DNA of 7,099 bases. It comes from JBOGFC01 sp050742155. Its GTDB lineage: Bacteria; Actinomycetota; Acidimicrobiia; Spongiisociales; JALYHC01. Positions within the stretch are counted from its first letter, which is position 1. Each line of letters starts with the position of its first letter. Position numbers and translations under genes: made by a program. The DNA lies in NCBI GenBank assembly GCA_050742155.1, contig JBOGFC010000109.1, positions 1 to 7,099 of the forward strand, written 5' to 3'. Under the pieces are notes generated by a model. That model had not been told where the DNA came from. It saw nothing but the letters and a program-made list of their open reading frames with translations, and did no database searches. This document shows positions 5,326-7,099 of this stretch, in pieces.

Positions 5326-6513
5326 ATGGAGCGCCCCAAGCGCTCCGCTGAGGGGCCCTCCCTGAAGATCGGCTTCATCTATGACGTGATCTACCCCTAC
5401 GTGAAAGGAGGGGTAGAGAAGCGGGTCTGGGAGCTGGCTCGAAACCTGGCCGCCGCCGGCCACGACGTCCACGTCTTCGGGATGAGGTTCTGGCACGGCC
5501 CCGCGGTCATCCAGCGCGAGGGAGTCCACCTCCATGGGGTCTGTCGCCCCATGCCCCTCTACACCAAGTCGGGGCGCCGGTCGATCCGGCAGGCGTTCGG
5601 GTACGCCCTCAGGCTCGCCCCTCGGCTCGTTCGAGAGCGCTTCGACGTGTTGGACTGTCAGGCGCTGTCCTACCCGGCCTGCTTGGTGGCCGGATCCATC
5701 GGGAGGGTCAAGCGCATCCCGGTGGTGATGAGCTGGCATGAGGTGTGGACCGAGTACTGGCTCGATTACCTTGGCTGGCTGGGCCACTTTGGGCGGCTGA
5801 TCGAGCTCGGCTGTGCCAGGCTCACCCGCCACCATATCGCCGGCTCGGCAGAGGCGGCTCGCAAGCTGCAGAGCTCGTTCGGCATAGAACCGCTCGCCCT
5901 GATCCCCAACGGCATCGACGTGGAGTCCGTGGACCTGATCGCGGCCGGCACCAGCCCCCAGGATGTGCTCTACGTGGGGAGGCTCATCAGGGAGAAGAAC
6001 CTCGAGCTCCTCATCGAGGCCACCTCCAGGCTGCGGGATGGTGGGCTCCGTCCCAGCGTGCTGGTGGTTGGTGATGGGCCGGACCGGCCCCGTCTGGAGG
6101 CAGCGGCCGCCGCTCGTGGACTGGACAACATCCGCTTCGCCGGCTTCCTCGATCGAGACGAGGAGGTTCTGGCCCTCATGAAGTCCTCGAAGGTCCTGGC
6201 GCTCCCCTCCCTGAGAGAGGGCTTCGGGATCGTGGTCCTGGAGGCCAACGCCTGTGGCGTGCCGGTGGTCACCGTCGACCACCCGGGCAACGCCGCTCGT
6301 CTCCTCGTGCAGGACGGCAAGACGGGTCTGGTCACCCGAGCCGATGCGGGAGACCTGGCCCGCGCCCTGGCTGTGTGCCTGGCCGACGAGCCGCGTCGGC
6401 GCGCCATGGCCGACGAGGCCCGGCAGGCCGGACGCAGCCTCGCCTGGAAGGCCATCTCGGCCGAGCTGGCCTCCGTCTACGCCGGCCTGGTGGGCGAGGC
6501 AAGGGCCGCATGA
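5326..6513 (+). CDS. GT4-family glycosyltransferase
   Basis: A 395-residue cytoplasmic GT-B fold retaining glycosyltransferase of normal length. The first strand and loop read LKIGFIYDVIYPYVKGGVEK (13-32), with a GGVE variant of the GGAE motif. Then come DVLDCQALSYPA (107-118), VVMSWHEVWTEYW (133-145), LIPNGIDVESVD (192-203) at the domain linker, VLYVGRLIREKN (214-225) and VVGDGPDRPRLE (247-258). The donor-binding EX7E pair is Glu298 and Glu306 in REGFGIVVLEANACGVP. The ATG lies 3 bases after the GT2 stop, with only a distant GGGAG upstream, consistent with translation coupled to the GT2 gene. Its TGA overlaps the next start as ATGA. The donor sugar is unknown. It shares only family motifs with the two minus-strand GT4 proteins, so it is not a recent duplicate of either. 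Confidence 0.92.
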   Translation: MERPKRSAEGPSLKIGFIYDVIYPYVKGGVEKRVWELARNLAAAGHDVHVFGMRFWHGPAVIQREGVHLHGVCRPMPLYTKSGRRSIRQAFGYALRLAPRLVRERFDVLDCQALSYPACLVAGSIGRVKRIPVVMSWHEVWTEYWLDYLGWLGHFGRLIELGCARLTRHHIAGSAEAARKLQSSFGIEPLALIPNGIDVESVDLIAAGTSPQDVLYVGRLIREKNLELLIEATSRLRDGGLRPSVLVVGDGPDRPRLEAAAAARGLDNIRFAGFLDRDEEVLALMKSSKVLALPSLREGFGIVVLEANACGVPVVTVDHPGNAARLLVQDGKTGLVTRADAGDLARALAVCLADEPRRRAMADEARQAGRSLAWKAISAELASVYAGLVGEARAA

Positions 6514-7099
6514 CCCGGGCCCAGATGGACTCGTTGGCCCGCGGCGTCAAATGGTGGCAAGCCGCACCGGCCACCGCCTCGACGGATGCGGACACCTGGC
6601 CTGAGGCCCGCGCCGACATCTGGCGCCTGATGCTCGGGCTCTGCGTCGGCTCGATGCTGCTCATCCCCTTCAACCCGGTCGCCCTGACGGGGGACCCCGC
6701 CATCTACCGGGCAGGGGTCGCCCAGGTGTTCTCCGGCGGGATCCCCTACCTGGAGGTCGACCTGGAAGGACAGTTGCCGGTGTCGGTGCTGCCCATGCTG
6801 GCGGCCTGGATCCTGGGAGGACACCTCGGCGCCGGCCTCTACACGGTGATCTTCGCCGTGCTGATGGCGGCCTGCCTCCTGGGCACCGCCTTCCTGGTGG
6901 AGGCGGTGGGTGGGGAGCTCGGCATGCCGCATGGGGGGGCGCGCTTTCTGATCCTGGCCGGACCGGTGTTCTCGCTGGTCCTGTTCCGCCTCGATCCCTG
7001 GGCGGCCCTACTGGCTGCGGCGGCCCTCTCGGCGATGGTGGTCGACGACCAGAGGCGCAGCTTCGTCCTTCAGGTCGCAGCGGTGCTGTCCAAGGGCTG
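6510..7099 (+). CDS. Partial multi-pass membrane glycosyltransferase, GT87/DUF2029-like
   Basis: The ATG at 6510 overlaps the preceding TGA (ATGA) and the frame stays open to the window edge, giving 196 complete codons of a longer protein. About 37 soluble residues precede a hydrophobic segment at 39-60. A loop follows with GDPAIYRAGVAQVFSGG (61-77), IPYLEVDLEGQLP (78-90) and a conserved-position Asp62 and Glu86. More hydrophobic segments lie near 92-103, 107-130, 145-160 and 164-178, then QVAAVLSKG at the edge. The D-x-x-x-Y ... G-x-x-PY-x-x-x-x-x-E loop and the closing K-G match the layout of GT-C enzymes of the GT87 (DUF2029) type, where the loop usually reads EYPP and the later block ends in K-x-x-P. 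Such enzymes use polyprenyl-phosphate-sugar donors outside the membrane, which would fit the GT2 gene two places upstream. A GT39-like relative remains possible. Roughly half the protein is missing. Confidence 0.8.
   Translation, partial: MTRAQMDSLARGVKWWQAAPATASTDADTWPEARADIWRLMLGLCVGSMLLIPFNPVALTGDPAIYRAGVAQVFSGGIPYLEVDLEGQLPVSVLPMLAAWILGGHLGAGLYTVIFAVLMAACLLGTAFLVEAVGGELGMPHGGARFLILAGPVFSLVLFRLDPWAALLAAAALSAMVVDDQRRSFVLQVAAVLSKG

Noticed and set aside
5056..6282. 408-codon minus-strand frame antisense to the plus-strand GT4 gene
   Set aside because: It shows no motifs and a His/Gln/Pro/Gly-rich composition; the sense strand encodes a clear GT4 enzyme with an intact EX7E pair.

Overview
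The window looks like a glycan (surface polysaccharide or glycolipid) assembly locus from a high-GC bacterium. The sequence is very GC-rich, third codon positions are mostly G or C, GTG serves as a start, and genes overlap by a few bases. These traits fit Actinomycetota best, but there is no rRNA or housekeeping marker here, so the phylum is an inference.

Layout from left to right: (1) positions 2-127 appear to hold the last 41 codons of a plus-strand gene that enters from outside the window. (2) Positions 128-280 are a convergent gap filled largely by two tandem copies of a 60-bp repeat, each able to form a GC-rich hairpin. (3) A minus-strand group, read right to left, has a GT4 glycosyltransferase (4252 to 3083), then a 91-bp gap with a nested inverted repeat, then a 587-residue fusion of a CapM-like GT4 glycosyltransferase to a GNAT acetyltransferase (2991 to 1228), then a MraY/WecA-family polyprenyl-phosphate sugar-1-phosphate transferase (1240 to 281) whose start lies inside the end of the fusion gene. 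(4) Positions 4253-4479 are a 227-bp divergent gap that should carry promoters for both directions. (5) A plus-strand group has a DPM1-like GT2 glycosyltransferase (4480-5322), a second stand-alone GT4 enzyme (5326-6513) and the start of a multi-membrane-segment GT87/DUF2029-like glycosyltransferase (6510 to the window edge). The last gene runs off the edge and is easily missed because it has no stop in the window.

A working model, inferred from the families: the MraY/WecA-like enzyme starts a glycan by putting a sugar phosphate on undecaprenyl phosphate. The GT4 enzymes add sugars from nucleotide donors at the cytoplasmic face. The GNAT domain acylates an amino group, possibly on a sugar of the same glycan. 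The GT2 enzyme may make a polyprenyl-phosphate-sugar used by the membrane GT87-like enzyme outside the membrane. No flippase, polymerase, ligase or nucleotide-sugar gene is visible, so the glycan cannot be named. No wholly new system stands out. The points most worth checking are the GT4-GNAT fusion, the two structured intergenic elements, and the GT2 enzyme that ends where its relatives carry membrane helices.
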